Below, piece by piece: positions 25,950 through 35,416 of a stretch of 64,000 nt of DNA. The translations under genes and the position numbers were made by a program. This stretch comes from Candidatus Homeothermus arabinoxylanisolvens (GTDB lineage: Bacteria > Bacteroidota > Bacteroidia > Bacteroidales > Muribaculaceae). The stretch's first letter is position 1. The number at the start of each line of letters is the position of its first letter. The stretch is taken from the NCBI GenBank assembly GCA_001689405.1, contig LUJO01000005.1, forward strand, positions 1-64,000. Reading direction: 5' to 3'. A model generated the notes under the pieces. It was not told where the DNA came from. It ran no database searches and saw only the letters and a list, made by a program, of their open reading frames with translations.

Positions 25950-28900
25950 TTAGAATGATACGTTAAGACCGAAAGTGTAGATGCGGGGCGAAGGATAACG
26001 ACCGTAGTCCACGCCGGTCATGAGGGCGTCGCCGTACATGGCGCCGACTTCGGGGTCAAGACCTTTGTATTTGCTCCATGTGTGAACATTCTGGGCGCTG
26101 AAGTATACGCGGACGTTGTCGAGGTATAGCTTGCGGACGATGTTGCGCGGCAGGGTGTAGCCGAGCGAGATGTTCTGGAGACGGATGTAGGATGCGTCCT
26201 CCACCATGAGGTCGCTGAGACGGTAGTTGCCGTTGGCGTCGCTGTTCTGTACGGCCGGCAGTGTGGTGGACGATGCGTTGGCGATGTAGATGTTGCGGTA
26301 GTCGGTGGCCGGTAGTGACGGGTCGATGAGCGCAAACTTGGCGAAGTTGAGCGATGAACGGAGTATGTTGGAGTTCTGACGCGGGTCTTCGATACGTATT
26401 CGGTTCATGTTGAGGGCTTTGTTGCCGTAAGAACCGGAGAACATGATATTGAGGTCGAAGCCTTTGTAGTTGAACGTATTGCCGAAGCCCCAAGTGAATT
26501 TGGGCTCGGGATTGCCGATAAACGTGCGGTCCTTGTCGTTGATGACGCCGTCCTTGTTGAGGTCCTCGAAGATGTAGTCGCCGATCCATGTCTGGTTGGG
26601 GTCGATGCCTTTGCCTTCGGGACGGGCTACCTCGCAGAGATTGCCGTTGGCGTCATGATAGTAGAAGTCCTCGGCCTTGTCGAAACGTCCTATGACTTTG
26701 TAGCCGTAGAACTGTCCGATAGGCTGGCCTACGACGGTCTTGGTGACGATGTAGGGGGTGGAGCCGATGCTGAAGTCTTTTTCTACAGAAGCCGATGCGG
26801 TGTCAAGTGACTTTACGCGGTTGCGGTTGAGCGAGAATACAAGGTTGGAGGTCCATGTGAATTCGCGGTTGGCGATGTTGGTGGTGTTAAGGGTCAGCTC
26901 GATACCTTTGTTTTCGATAGAACCGACGTTCATCCACGGGTTGCTTGCGCCGCCGTAGCCTTCAGAACCGAGAAACGCGGGGAGCTGTACCTGAAGAAGC
27001 AGATTTTCCGTCTTCTTGTAGTATACGTCGGCTATGAACTCGATGCGGTTCTGAAGCAGACCGAAGTCAAGACCGATGTTGTAGGACGAAGTCGTTTCCC
27101 ATGTCAGGTTGGGATTGGCGGTATTGCCTGCGAGTACACCTACACCCCACGGAGTGGTCTTTGATGACAGCATGGACATGTATGCATAGTCGGCCACGTT
27201 CTGGTTACCGGTTTTACCCCAGCCGAGACGCAGTTTCAGTGAATTGATCTCTTCGATGCCCTTCATGAACTCTTCCTGTGAGACGCGCCATGCGAGAGCG
27301 ACTGCGGGGAACCAGCCCCACTTCTGTCCCTCGGCAAACTTCGAGGAACCGTCGCGACGCAGGGTGGCGGTGAGCAGGTAGCGGTCGTCAAACGAGTAGA
27401 ATACGCGGCCGAAGAATGAGGCCATTGTGTTCACGTTGCGCATACCGGTGGTGCTTGATTTGGAGATGTCGCCGGCGCTGAGGTCGGGAGTGGTGTTGGT
27501 GAGGAAGCCTGTGGCCTGACCCATCTGTGTTTCCCAGTGGCTCTTTGACATTTCCTGTCCGAGCATCACGTTGATGTTATGTTTTTCTGCAAATGTGTTG
27601 TTGTAGGTAAGGATGTTACGCCATGACCAGTACTTGGTGTCGGTCTTGGTCCAGCGCGAGGTGCGGTGGTCCTGTGTCTTTATACCGAACTTGTAGTCAG
27701 GCTCGTAGAAGTAGAACTTGTTGAAGTTGTAGTCGCCCGACAGTTCTGTACGCAGGGTCAGACCTTTGTAAAGGGCGGCTTCAAGATACACGTTGAAGCG
27801 TAGATTGACTTTCTTGTTGTTGTTGGTGATGAGTTCGGCGAGGCCGAGCGGGTTTTCAGGCATCCACTGGTCTTCGGGACCGTCATAGGAGCCGTCGGGC
27901 GATGTGACGGCGACGGTGGGCTGCTGCAGCAATGCGCTCATGATGGTGTTGTTGTCGGTGCCGACAGCTTGCTTAGATTCTGAAAATGAGAAATTTACTC
28001 CCCCTCTAAGCCAGTCTTTTATCTGTGTGTCGACATTCGAGCGCAGTGAGTAGCGCTTGAAGCTTGAACCTACGGCAATACCGTCCTGATCGAGATAACC
28101 GCCGGAGAAAGCCCAAGTAGTACGGTCGTTTCCGCCTGATACTGATATGCTGTGGTTCATCATAAAGGCTTTGCGGAAGAGCTCGTCCTGCCAGTTGGTA
28201 CCTTTGCCGAGAAGGTCGGGACGCACAAACGCGCTGCTCGGGATGAGCAGGTTGCGCTCGATGGCGCGGTAGTTGTGATGTTCGGCGTACTCCTGAAGGT
28301 TGAGCATGTCATACTGTTTGGGCATCTCCTGCCATCCGAGATATGCGTCGTAGGTGACGGTGGCTTCGCCCGCTTTACCGCGTTTGGTGGTGATCATGAT
28401 CACACCGTTGCTCGCGCGCGAACCATATATAGCGGTCGCAGAGGCATCTTTCAGAATGTCCATCGATACAATGTCTGACGGGTTGATCGACGAAAGCGGG
28501 TTGGACGACTCCGAGTCGGTGGCTGAGTCGATAACTACACCGTCGATGACGAAGATAGGCTGGTTGGTGGCGTTGAGCGAGTTGATACCGCGTATACGGA
28601 TTGAGGTCGACGCACCGGGTGTTCCGGAGTTGGCCTGTATCTGTACACCGGCGGCGCGTCCCTGAAGCACTTGGTCGATACTTGTCGATATCGACTTCTT
28701 CACGGCGTCCTCGCCTACCGATACCACGGAGCCCGTAAGGTCGCTTCGTTTCATCTGACCGTAACCTACCACGACTACTTCTTCGAGCACAGCCGCGTTT
28801 TCTTTCATGGTTACGTTGATGACGGTGCGCCCGTCTACGGCGATGTCCTGTGTGTTATAACCCACATAGGATACTGTGATTGTACCTTTGGGAGAGATTG

Positions 28901-29102
28901 TCAGCGTGTACTTGCCGTCAATGTCGGTTGAAGTACCGTTGGACGTGCCTTTTTGCTGAACGGTAGCTCCGATCAGTGGCTCTCCCAATTCGTCGATTAC
29001 TGTTCCCGAGACAGTGATGGTCTGGGAAAATGCCCATAGCGGTGACATAAGTCCTATTAATAATACCGCTATGAACCGCAGATTAAAATCTGTGCATTTC
29101 AT
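25950..29102 (-). CDS. SusC/RagA-family TonB-dependent transporter
   Basis: Outer-membrane importer of xylo-oligosaccharides (1050 aa). A signal peptide (about 1-27, ending AFSQ) is followed by a carboxypeptidase-regulatory-like domain (GTVIDELGEPLIGATV...), the plug with VVVGYGQMKRSDLTGSV and LQGRAAGVQI, and a 22-strand barrel ending in the aromatic-rich TFGLNVSF. This is the first gene of the minus-strand arm, divergent from the regulator gene. The leader is long, about 165 nt from the predicted promoter. Confidence 0.96.
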   Translation of the reverse strand: MKCTDFNLRFIAVLLIGLMSPLWAFSQTITVSGTVIDELGEPLIGATVQQKGTSNGTSTDIDGKYTLTISPKGTITVSYVGYNTQDIAVDGRTVINVTMKENAAVLEEVVVVGYGQMKRSDLTGSVVSVGEDAVKKSISTSIDQVLQGRAAGVQIQANSGTPGASTSIRIRGINSLNATNQPIFVIDGVVIDSATDSESSNPLSSINPSDIVSMDILKDASATAIYGSRASNGVIMITTKRGKAGEATVTYDAYLGWQEMPKQYDMLNLQEYAEHHNYRAIERNLLIPSSAFVRPDLLGKGTNWQDELFRKAFMMNHSISVSGGNDRTTWAFSGGYLDQDGIAVGSSFKRYSLRSNVDTQIKDWLRGGVNFSFSESKQAVGTDNNTIMSALLQQPTVAVTSPDGSYDGPEDQWMPENPLGLAELITNNNKKVNLRFNVYLEAALYKGLTLRTELSGDYNFNKFYFYEPDYKFGIKTQDHRTSRWTKTDTKYWSWRNILTYNNTFAEKHNINVMLGQEMSKSHWETQMGQATGFLTNTTPDLSAGDISKSSTTGMRNVNTMASFFGRVFYSFDDRYLLTATLRRDGSSKFAEGQKWGWFPAVALAWRVSQEEFMKGIEEINSLKLRLGWGKTGNQNVADYAYMSMLSSKTTPWGVGVLAGNTANPNLTWETTSSYNIGLDFGLLQNRIEFIADVYYKKTENLLLQVQLPAFLGSEGYGGASNPWMNVGSIENKGIELTLNTTNIANREFTWTSNLVFSLNRNRVKSLDTASASVEKDFSIGSTPYIVTKTVVGQPIGQFYGYKVIGRFDKAEDFYYHDANGNLCEVARPEGKGIDPNQTWIGDYIFEDLNKDGVINDKDRTFIGNPEPKFTWGFGNTFNYKGFDLNIMFSGSYGNKALNMNRIRIEDPRQNSNILRSSLNFAKFALIDPSLPATDYRNIYIANASSTTLPAVQNSDANGNYRLSDLMVEDASYIRLQNISLGYTLPRNIVRKLYLDNVRVYFSAQNVHTWSKYKGLDPEVGAMYGDALMTGVDYGRYPSPRIYTFGLNVSF

Positions 29103-29271
29103 GAAAATAATGTTATTGGTTTTGGGATTAATTGTAAGTTCTCGATTGGTTTAAATTCTCTGTTGCCCGTATCGTTCTGATGCGGGAATATAATTTGTTG
29201 TCGTTTTACTGTTTAAGCATGGGCAATTGGTTTTGTTTTTTGTGTATTGTTGTTAACGATTGATTACGATG

Positions 29272-29279
29272 CAAATTTA
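29272..29279 (-). promoter_or_regulatory. -7 box of susC
   Basis: TAAATTTG on the minus strand matches the consensus. No TTG is found 19-21 bp upstream; instead the palindrome 29303-29316 occupies that position, as expected for an activator-dependent promoter. Confidence 0.7.
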
Positions 29280-29302
29280 GAGGTTATCAAATTATTCACT
29301 TA

Positions 29303-29316
29303 TGTTACGCGTAACA
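29303..29316. promoter_or_regulatory. Candidate operator, perfect 14-bp palindrome
   Basis: TGTTACGCGTAACA is perfectly self-complementary. Its centre lies about 41 bp upstream of the predicted susC start point. It is a candidate binding site for the hybrid regulator encoded next door or for a global regulator. Confidence 0.6.
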
Positions 29317-29428
29317 AAATTATTGGATTTTGTAATATGATTTTGTTGTATGTGTCATATTTTATCGTAAATGTAACAATTATGCTATAAAACATAAAAT
29401 GTCACTTTTCTCAATGTATCAAAATGCC

Positions 29429-29436
29429 TATTTTTG
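29429..29436 (+). promoter_or_regulatory. -7 box of the hybrid regulator gene
   Basis: TATTTTTG matches TAnnTTTG and lies 27 bp before ATG 29464. It overlaps an in-frame TTG at 29434, which is therefore not a start codon. Confidence 0.7.
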
Positions 29437-29463
29437 CGTAAAATATGTAACCCGGCACATATC

Positions 29464-32400
29464 ATGAAAATTAAACATTTCTTTATTACGGTCACTTTGA
29501 TGCTTATAGCTATTGGGTCGCCCGCACAACGTACAAAACTATATACTTCCAACGGCATGCTTTCGAGCTGCCTTATAAATGATGTATATCAGGATTGTAA
29601 AGGATACGTATGGATTGCCACGGAGTACGGGCTCAACCGCTTCGACGGCACTCGCTTTACCACATTCAAGCATACGTCGGGCGATGACCGTTCGCTTCGT
29701 GACAATTATGTGCGTACCGTTCAGGAAGATGTCAGGGGGCGGTTGCTTGTCGGGTGTATTACGGGGCTGATGGAGTTTGACCGTGCCACCGAAGAGTTCA
29801 AGGACATACCTCTTATATATGATGAAAAGCCGGTGTCGGCCCATGTGTCGGTCATAACACGGCTGTCCAACGGCGATATCTGGATAGGCACGGCCGGCTA
29901 CGGAGTGTTTATCTATGATTCTTTGTCGGGTACCGCCCGTTGTATGCATCATCTTGCGCGTGCGGCCGGGAGCCTTCTCGTGAGCGACATATATGAAGAT
30001 GCCACTCATGCCATATGGATAGCTACCGAGGACAATGGCGTGTGTCGCTATTATCCCGCGGGCGACCATTCGAGGTCCTATAATCTCGGATGCTCTTCAG
30101 TGGGCAATAATGTGTCGGCCGTGATAGGGTCGTCGGGTGGCGACATATATGTGAGCTCTCTCGATGCCGGAGTCAGCAGATTGTGCCCGGGGGCCGACGA
30201 TTTTACTCCGGTCGTGTATGGCGGCGGTGTACTTTCGGTAAAGACGCTTGCCTTGTGCGGGGGCGCGCTCTACGCCGGCACGGAAGGGCATGGCGCCAAA
30301 CTCGTGGCGGGCGATGTGCTGCTTGATGTACCCTCAAGTTCGCCGCTTGTCGAGTTTAACCGTTCCAAAGTCCACCGGATGCTTGAGGACCGCGACGGCA
30401 ATGTGTGGATAGGCATGTTTCAGAAGGGCATAGCTTTGGTGCCTAAACTTCGTCATGCCTTCGGCTATTACGGCAGGTCGGTCCATGAAAATCCCATAGG
30501 CGACGGATGTGTCATGGCGGTGTATGTCGACAGCAATCATAATCTGTGGGTGAGCTGCGACAATGACGGAGTGTACCGTCTTGATCCGGGAGGGCGGCGG
30601 GTCGCCTATTATCCGACGCCCACCACGGTCATGTGCATACTTGAGGATTCGCGGTCGCGTATGTGGATCGGTTCGTTTAACTCCGGCCTTTACCGCGTGG
30701 GCGATAACGGATCGCTTAATGAGATGCCGCGATTTGCCGAGAAGAAGATATGCAGCATTGTCGAGGCCGGTGAAGGCGTGTTTTATCTCGGTACGTTCGG
30801 CAACGGTCTTATCCGTTACAATCCTGATGACGATACTTCGAGAGAGTTGTCGTTCAAAGTCATGAAAAAGGAGGAGACTTCAATCGGAAACGACTGGATA
30901 AACAATATGTTGTATACGCCTACGGGACTTCTGTGGATAGCCCATTATCAGGGTATAAGCTGTTATGATACACGCTCCGGACGTTACGTCAGATTTGGCG
31001 ACAATGAGAATCTTGTCGATGGGGTCATAGCCTATTCATTGATGGAGGACCATAAGGGTAATATATGGTGCGGAACTTCTTACGGCATATACGTGTACGA
31101 TGCGGTATCGGGCGAGGTCGCCCATTATTCATCGTCCGACGGTCTGCCCAATGACGTCATATGCGGCTTGTGTGAGGACGAGAGCCACAATGTATGGGTC
31201 AGCACCTACCACGGTGTGTCCAAGTTCATAGTCGGGGAGCGGCGTTTCGTGAATTTCGATGCGGGCGACGGTCTGCAGGGCAACGAGTTTACTCACGGCG
31301 CTTACTGCAACGACGGTAAAGGCATAGTATATTTCGGCGGCACTGACGGCGTTACCTCCTTTCACCCGCTTGACATAAATGACGGCCAGCGCATCTATAC
31401 GCCTGTCATAACCGGTTTTGACATTTTCTCTACACCGGTCACGGCTTCGACTTTGTCGGGAGGCAGGCGCGTCATTGACACCGGCATTTCCGAAGCGCGT
31501 AATGTACGTCTGGCTTACGACGACAACACGTTCAGCATATCCTTTTCTACCTTTTCCTATGATAATCCCGACAAACTTGTCTATGAATACCGCGTCAGGG
31601 AGCTGGGCAAAGACTGGCTTACCACACCGCCGGGACAGAGTAGGGTGACATTTAACAACATGGCGCCCGGCGACTACCGCTTTCAGGTGCGTGTGGCCGG
31701 AAATACCGAGCCCGACGCCCTGCGCGAGCTTGATATCACTGTGTCGCCGCCGTGGTACCGTTCATGGTGGGCCATATTGATATATCTGGGCGTGGCCGTG
31801 TTTGTCAGCGTATGCGTGATCCATTTTTTACGCGACAAGGCCGACGAGCGCCGCCGTCAGCTCGAACGCCGCCAGTCCGAGCAGCTTCTTGAGGCCAAGT
31901 TGCAGTTCTTTACCAACATATCGCATGAGATACGTACTCCGATGACGCTGATTATGAGCCCGTTGGAGAAACTGATAGCAAACTGTACCGATAGCGTCCT
32001 GAGGGAAACGTATATGATGATATTCCGCAATGCCCAGCGTATATTGCGTCTTGTCAACCAGCTTATGGACATGCGTAAGATAGAGAAAGGTCAGATGCAG
32101 CTGCACTTCTCCGAGACTGACATGGTGCCTTACATCGAGGAGGCCATGCGCTCGTTTGAGTACATGGCTTATGAAAATGACGTGGCGTTTACCTTTCATC
32201 ATTCGGCATCGAGTCTGCCAGCATGGATTGACGTGAACAATTTCGACAAGGTGCTTATCAATATCCTGTCCAATGCGTTTAAGTACACGCCGCGCGGAGG
32301 GCACATCGACATAACGCTTACCGAAGGAGAGGATGCCGGTGCTTTGCCACCGCTCGACCGTTACGTCGAGATTGCCGTGTCAGACAGCGGTATCGGCATT

Positions 32401-33468
32401 GACCCCGACAAGATAGAGAAGATATTTGACCGGTTCTACCGTATTGAGAACGAGATTACCGGAGCTGTGGCCGGAGCGGGCATAGGCCTGCATCTGTGTC
32501 GCACACTGGTGACTCTGCATCATGGCACTATATCGGCGCGCAATCATGTGGGCGCCACCGGATGTGAGTTTATAATACGGCTTCCGGCCGGTGCCGATCA
32601 TCTCACTGCTGAGGAGCTTCAGGCGGTGACGGCGCGTATGGCCCCCGGATATGAGGTGCCCGTGACCCCTCTGTCCGATAAAAACGTGTCGAAAAATCGC
32701 TCCGACATAACCGTGGCTGTTGTCGAGGATGACGTGGATGTAAGGGAATATCTGCGTCATGAGTTGTCGGAGAAGTATAATGTCATCACGTTTGCCAACG
32801 GCAATGAAGCTCTTGAAAATATTATTGCCGATGCTCCGGAGATAGTGATAAGCGACGTGATGATGCCGGGCCTCGACGGGTTGTCGCTTTGTCGTAAAAT
32901 TAAGCAAAATCCCAACATCAACCATATACCGGTGATACTCCTGTCGGCTAAGGTGGAGAATGAAGACCGTATGACCGGACTTCAGGCCGGAGCCGACTCG
33001 TACATGTCAAAGCCGGTGAGCATGGAGGTGCTTATGAGCACCATAGCGGGCATGATAGCCAATCGCAAGCTGTTGCGGGCAAAGTTCAGCGGCATACAGG
33101 ATCAGGAGGATTCTGTAAGAAAAATAACGATGAAGTCGCAGGACGAGGTGCTGCTTAACCGTATCATGGCCGTGATTAACGATAACCTGTCATCGCCTGA
33201 CCTGAGCGTGGAGCGTCTTGCCGAGGAGGTGGGCCTCAGCCGTGTGCATCTGCATCGTAAACTGAAAGAGCTTACCAATATGTCGGCTCGTGACTTTATC
33301 AAGAACCTGCGCCTTAAACAGGCGGCCCGTCTGCTCAGGGAGCAGAAGCTCAGTGTAGCCGAAGTCGCCTATGCCACCGGATTCTCCAACCCGTCGCATT
33401 TTACCGTAGCGTTCAAAGAGATGTTCGGAATGCCGCCTACGCGCTATGCCGGAGCGAATAAGCCGTGA
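29464..33468 (+). CDS. Hybrid two-component system regulator (HTCS) of the xylan locus
   Basis: One-protein sensor, kinase, response regulator and transcription factor (1334 aa). A signal peptide or anchor (about 1-21) precedes two beta-propellers of Reg_prop type (about 25-670; repeated LWIG/VWIA-type blades), a YYY domain (about 680-765), a membrane helix near 768-789, HisKA with phospho-acceptor His821 in NISHEIRTP, HATPase_c (SDSGIGID, GAGIGL), a receiver domain with Asp1131 in SDVMMPG, and an AraC-type DNA-binding domain (about 1240-1330; VGLSRVHLHRKLKEL, VAYATGFSNPSHF). The periplasmic sensor should bind a xylan oligosaccharide and activate the divergent operon (inference from known HTCS). 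ATG 29464 follows the promoter. Confidence 0.95.
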   Translation: MKIKHFFITVTLMLIAIGSPAQRTKLYTSNGMLSSCLINDVYQDCKGYVWIATEYGLNRFDGTRFTTFKHTSGDDRSLRDNYVRTVQEDVRGRLLVGCITGLMEFDRATEEFKDIPLIYDEKPVSAHVSVITRLSNGDIWIGTAGYGVFIYDSLSGTARCMHHLARAAGSLLVSDIYEDATHAIWIATEDNGVCRYYPAGDHSRSYNLGCSSVGNNVSAVIGSSGGDIYVSSLDAGVSRLCPGADDFTPVVYGGGVLSVKTLALCGGALYAGTEGHGAKLVAGDVLLDVPSSSPLVEFNRSKVHRMLEDRDGNVWIGMFQKGIALVPKLRHAFGYYGRSVHENPIGDGCVMAVYVDSNHNLWVSCDNDGVYRLDPGGRRVAYYPTPTTVMCILEDSRSRMWIGSFNSGLYRVGDNGSLNEMPRFAEKKICSIVEAGEGVFYLGTFGNGLIRYNPDDDTSRELSFKVMKKEETSIGNDWINNMLYTPTGLLWIAHYQGISCYDTRSGRYVRFGDNENLVDGVIAYSLMEDHKGNIWCGTSYGIYVYDAVSGEVAHYSSSDGLPNDVICGLCEDESHNVWVSTYHGVSKFIVGERRFVNFDAGDGLQGNEFTHGAYCNDGKGIVYFGGTDGVTSFHPLDINDGQRIYTPVITGFDIFSTPVTASTLSGGRRVIDTGISEARNVRLAYDDNTFSISFSTFSYDNPDKLVYEYRVRELGKDWLTTPPGQSRVTFNNMAPGDYRFQVRVAGNTEPDALRELDITVSPPWYRSWWAILIYLGVAVFVSVCVIHFLRDKADERRRQLERRQSEQLLEAKLQFFTNISHEIRTPMTLIMSPLEKLIANCTDSVLRETYMMIFRNAQRILRLVNQLMDMRKIEKGQMQLHFSETDMVPYIEEAMRSFEYMAYENDVAFTFHHSASSLPAWIDVNNFDKVLINILSNAFKYTPRGGHIDITLTEGEDAGALPPLDRYVEIAVSDSGIGIDPDKIEKIFDRFYRIENEITGAVAGAGIGLHLCRTLVTLHHGTISARNHVGATGCEFIIRLPAGADHLTAEELQAVTARMAPGYEVPVTPLSDKNVSKNRSDITVAVVEDDVDVREYLRHELSEKYNVITFANGNEALENIIADAPEIVISDVMMPGLDGLSLCRKIKQNPNINHIPVILLSAKVENEDRMTGLQAGADSYMSKPVSMEVLMSTIAGMIANRKLLRAKFSGIQDQEDSVRKITMKSQDEVLLNRIMAVINDNLSSPDLSVERLAEEVGLSRVHLHRKLKELTNMSARDFIKNLRLKQAARLLREQKLSVAEVAYATGFSNPSHFTVAFKEMFGMPPTRYAGANKP

Positions 33469-33518
33469 TGTGAAAATCGCGCGATAAATGCGAATCCGGG
33501 AACCTCGGGCAATTATTT

Positions 33519-33549
33519 TTTGTTTTATGAAAATAAAAGATTATTTTTG
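33519..33549 (+). promoter_or_regulatory. Promoter of DUF4492-cydAB
   Basis: TTTG (33519-33522), 19 bp, then TATTTTTG (33542-33549): a full consensus match. The start codon follows 14 bp after the box. Confidence 0.85.
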
Positions 33550-33563
33550 TTAAAAACAATAAT

Positions 33564-33833
33564 ATGGACCGTAACCAAGCTCCCCGACGCGGCAATCTGC
33601 CGGTGCGCATTATCCGTTTCTATCGCGACGGTTTCCGTTCTATGACCGTCGGGCGTTATCTGTGGGCCCTGATTATAATAAAATTGTTCATACTGTTTTT
33701 TATTTTCAAACTGTTTTTCTTTCCCGATCTGCTGCAGCGCGATTATGACAACGATGTCGACAGGGCGCGGGCGGTGCGGCACTCTATGACCGACTATAAC
33801 CGAAATCAAGAAAATACATTACTAACACCCTAA
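33564..33833 (+). CDS. DUF4492 family small membrane protein
   Basis: An 89-aa protein with a basic N-terminus (RIIRFYRDGFRSMTVGR), one strong transmembrane segment (ALIIIKLFILFFIFKLFFF, about 40-58) and a polar C-terminus. It fits DUF4492, which sits before cydA in many Bacteroidetes, so it is probably an assembly factor or small subunit of cytochrome bd (inference). It is 6 bp from cydA and first in the operon. Confidence 0.85.
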   Translation: MDRNQAPRRGNLPVRIIRFYRDGFRSMTVGRYLWALIIIKLFILFFIFKLFFFPDLLQRDYDNDVDRARAVRHSMTDYNRNQENTLLTP

Positions 33834-33839
33834 TTAATT

Positions 33840-35411
33840 ATGGATGACTTAATTACCGTAGTCGACTGGTCAAGGTGGCAATTTGCACTGACGGCCATGT
33901 ATCACTGGCTCTTTGTTCCGCTCACCATAGGTCTGGCACTTATTGTGGCTATCATGGAGAGTGTATATGTAAAAACCAAGTCGGTCAAGTGGCTCGCTAT
34001 GACCAAGTTCTGGATGCTGCTGTTCGGTATAAATTTTGCCATAGGCGTGGCCACCGGCATTATACTTGAATTTGAGTTCGGTACCAACTGGTCAAACTAT
34101 AGCTGGTTTGTAGGCGACATATTCGGCGCTCCGCTCGCTATCGAGGGCATTGTGGCTTTCTTTATGGAGTCGACTTTCATCGCGGTGATGTTTTTCGGCT
34201 GGAAAAAATTCAGCCCGAAGTTTCACCTTGCAGCCACATGGCTTACCGCTGCCGGTACCGCCTTGTCGGCACTGTGGATACTTGTCGCCAACTCATGGAT
34301 GCAGGAGCCGGTCGGCATGGAGTTTGACCCGTCGCAGATGCGAAATGTGATGGATGACTTCTGGGCGCTGGTGTTCTCTGAAACAGCCCGGGCCAAAGTC
34401 ACCCACACCGTGGCGAGCGCATGGGTTCTGGCCGGAGTGTTTGTTATCGGTGTAAGCTGCTGGTTCTTGCTCAAACGCCGCAACGTGGATATGGCCATGT
34501 CGTCAATCAAGGTTGCCGGCTGGGTAGGCGGTGCAGGTATACTTATAACGCTTGCCACCGGTGATATGTCGGCCGTAAGCGTAGCCCGGCATCAGCCCAT
34601 GAAGCTTGCAGCCATGGAGGGCCTTTATGACGGTAAGTGCGGTCAGGAGATCGTGGCATTCGGCATCCTGAACCCCGACAAGACCATAAACAATGACGAG
34701 GATCCCTATCTGTTTGACATAAGCATACCTTACGGACTGTCGTTCCTTGCCACTCACAACCCGCACGCTTTTGTGCCCGGCATCAATGACCTGATCAACG
34801 GCATAAGACTGACGGAAAACGGCGACACTCTGGATGCGGTGAGCTATGCCGACCGTATAAAGGCGGGTAAAGAGGCTCACGAGGCGCTCCGCAAGTATGA
34901 CGCAGCCATGACCGTCGGCGACAAGGCAGCCATGGAGGCCGCCGCCGAAGATATAAAGGCCAATTACGATTATTTCGGCTACGGCTATCTTGACTCGCCC
35001 GAAGAGGCTGTGCCTCCGGTTGCGCTTACGTTCTATGCGTTCAGGATAATGGTCATGGCCGGCGGCTATCTGCTGCTGTTCTTTGCGTTGGCTCTCTTTG
35101 CCGTCTACTATCGTCCGAAGTGGTTGCAGAACCGTGTCGTGAACTGGATAGGCATCCTGTCTATCGCCGTTGTGTGGGTATGCTCCGAGAGCGGCTGGAT
35201 CACTGCCGAAGTCGGCCGTCAGCCGTGGGTTATACAGAACATAATGCCGACCAAGGCCGCCATAAGCGATATAGCTTCATCATCGGTAATCGTGACATTC
35301 TTCATGTTTGCCGCCGTATTTACCATACTTCTTGTTGCGGAGATCAGTATTATGCTCACGCAGATCAACAAACATTCCAAGGAAGATATTTCTACAATCT
35401 CAAATGAATAA
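33840..35411 (+). CDS. cydA: Cytochrome bd ubiquinol oxidase subunit I
   Basis: Haem-bearing subunit of the high-affinity terminal oxidase (523 aa, inner membrane). Quinol oxidation is coupled to reduction of trace oxygen. The N-terminus has RWQFALTAMYHWLFVPLTIG with the conserved haem-ligand His. A periplasmic Q-loop lies between about 250 and 400. SESGWITAEVGRQPWVIQ near residue 450 is the CydA signature (GWxxxExGRQPW). In a gut anaerobe it allows growth at nanomolar oxygen. It is 5 bp from cydB. Confidence 0.96.
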   Translation: MDDLITVVDWSRWQFALTAMYHWLFVPLTIGLALIVAIMESVYVKTKSVKWLAMTKFWMLLFGINFAIGVATGIILEFEFGTNWSNYSWFVGDIFGAPLAIEGIVAFFMESTFIAVMFFGWKKFSPKFHLAATWLTAAGTALSALWILVANSWMQEPVGMEFDPSQMRNVMDDFWALVFSETARAKVTHTVASAWVLAGVFVIGVSCWFLLKRRNVDMAMSSIKVAGWVGGAGILITLATGDMSAVSVARHQPMKLAAMEGLYDGKCGQEIVAFGILNPDKTINNDEDPYLFDISIPYGLSFLATHNPHAFVPGINDLINGIRLTENGDTLDAVSYADRIKAGKEAHEALRKYDAAMTVGDKAAMEAAAEDIKANYDYFGYGYLDSPEEAVPPVALTFYAFRIMVMAGGYLLLFFALALFAVYYRPKWLQNRVVNWIGILSIAVVWVCSESGWITAEVGRQPWVIQNIMPTKAAISDIASSSVIVTFFMFAAVFTILLVAEISIMLTQINKHSKEDISTISNE

Positions 35412-35416
35412 TTATC

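Larger units (their letters stand above)
29103..29463. promoter_or_regulatory. Divergent regulatory region of the xylan locus
   Basis: A 361-bp A/T-rich region between susC and the hybrid regulator gene. It contains the susC -7 box, a 14-bp palindrome, the regulator -7 box and a small hairpin (29166-29186) in the susC leader. No small ORF is supported. Confidence 0.8.

Noticed and set aside
29166..29186. Hairpin in the susC leader as a riboswitch or attenuator
   Set aside because: The 8-bp stem has a mismatch on the transcribed (minus) strand and no T-run or conserved aptamer features were seen.
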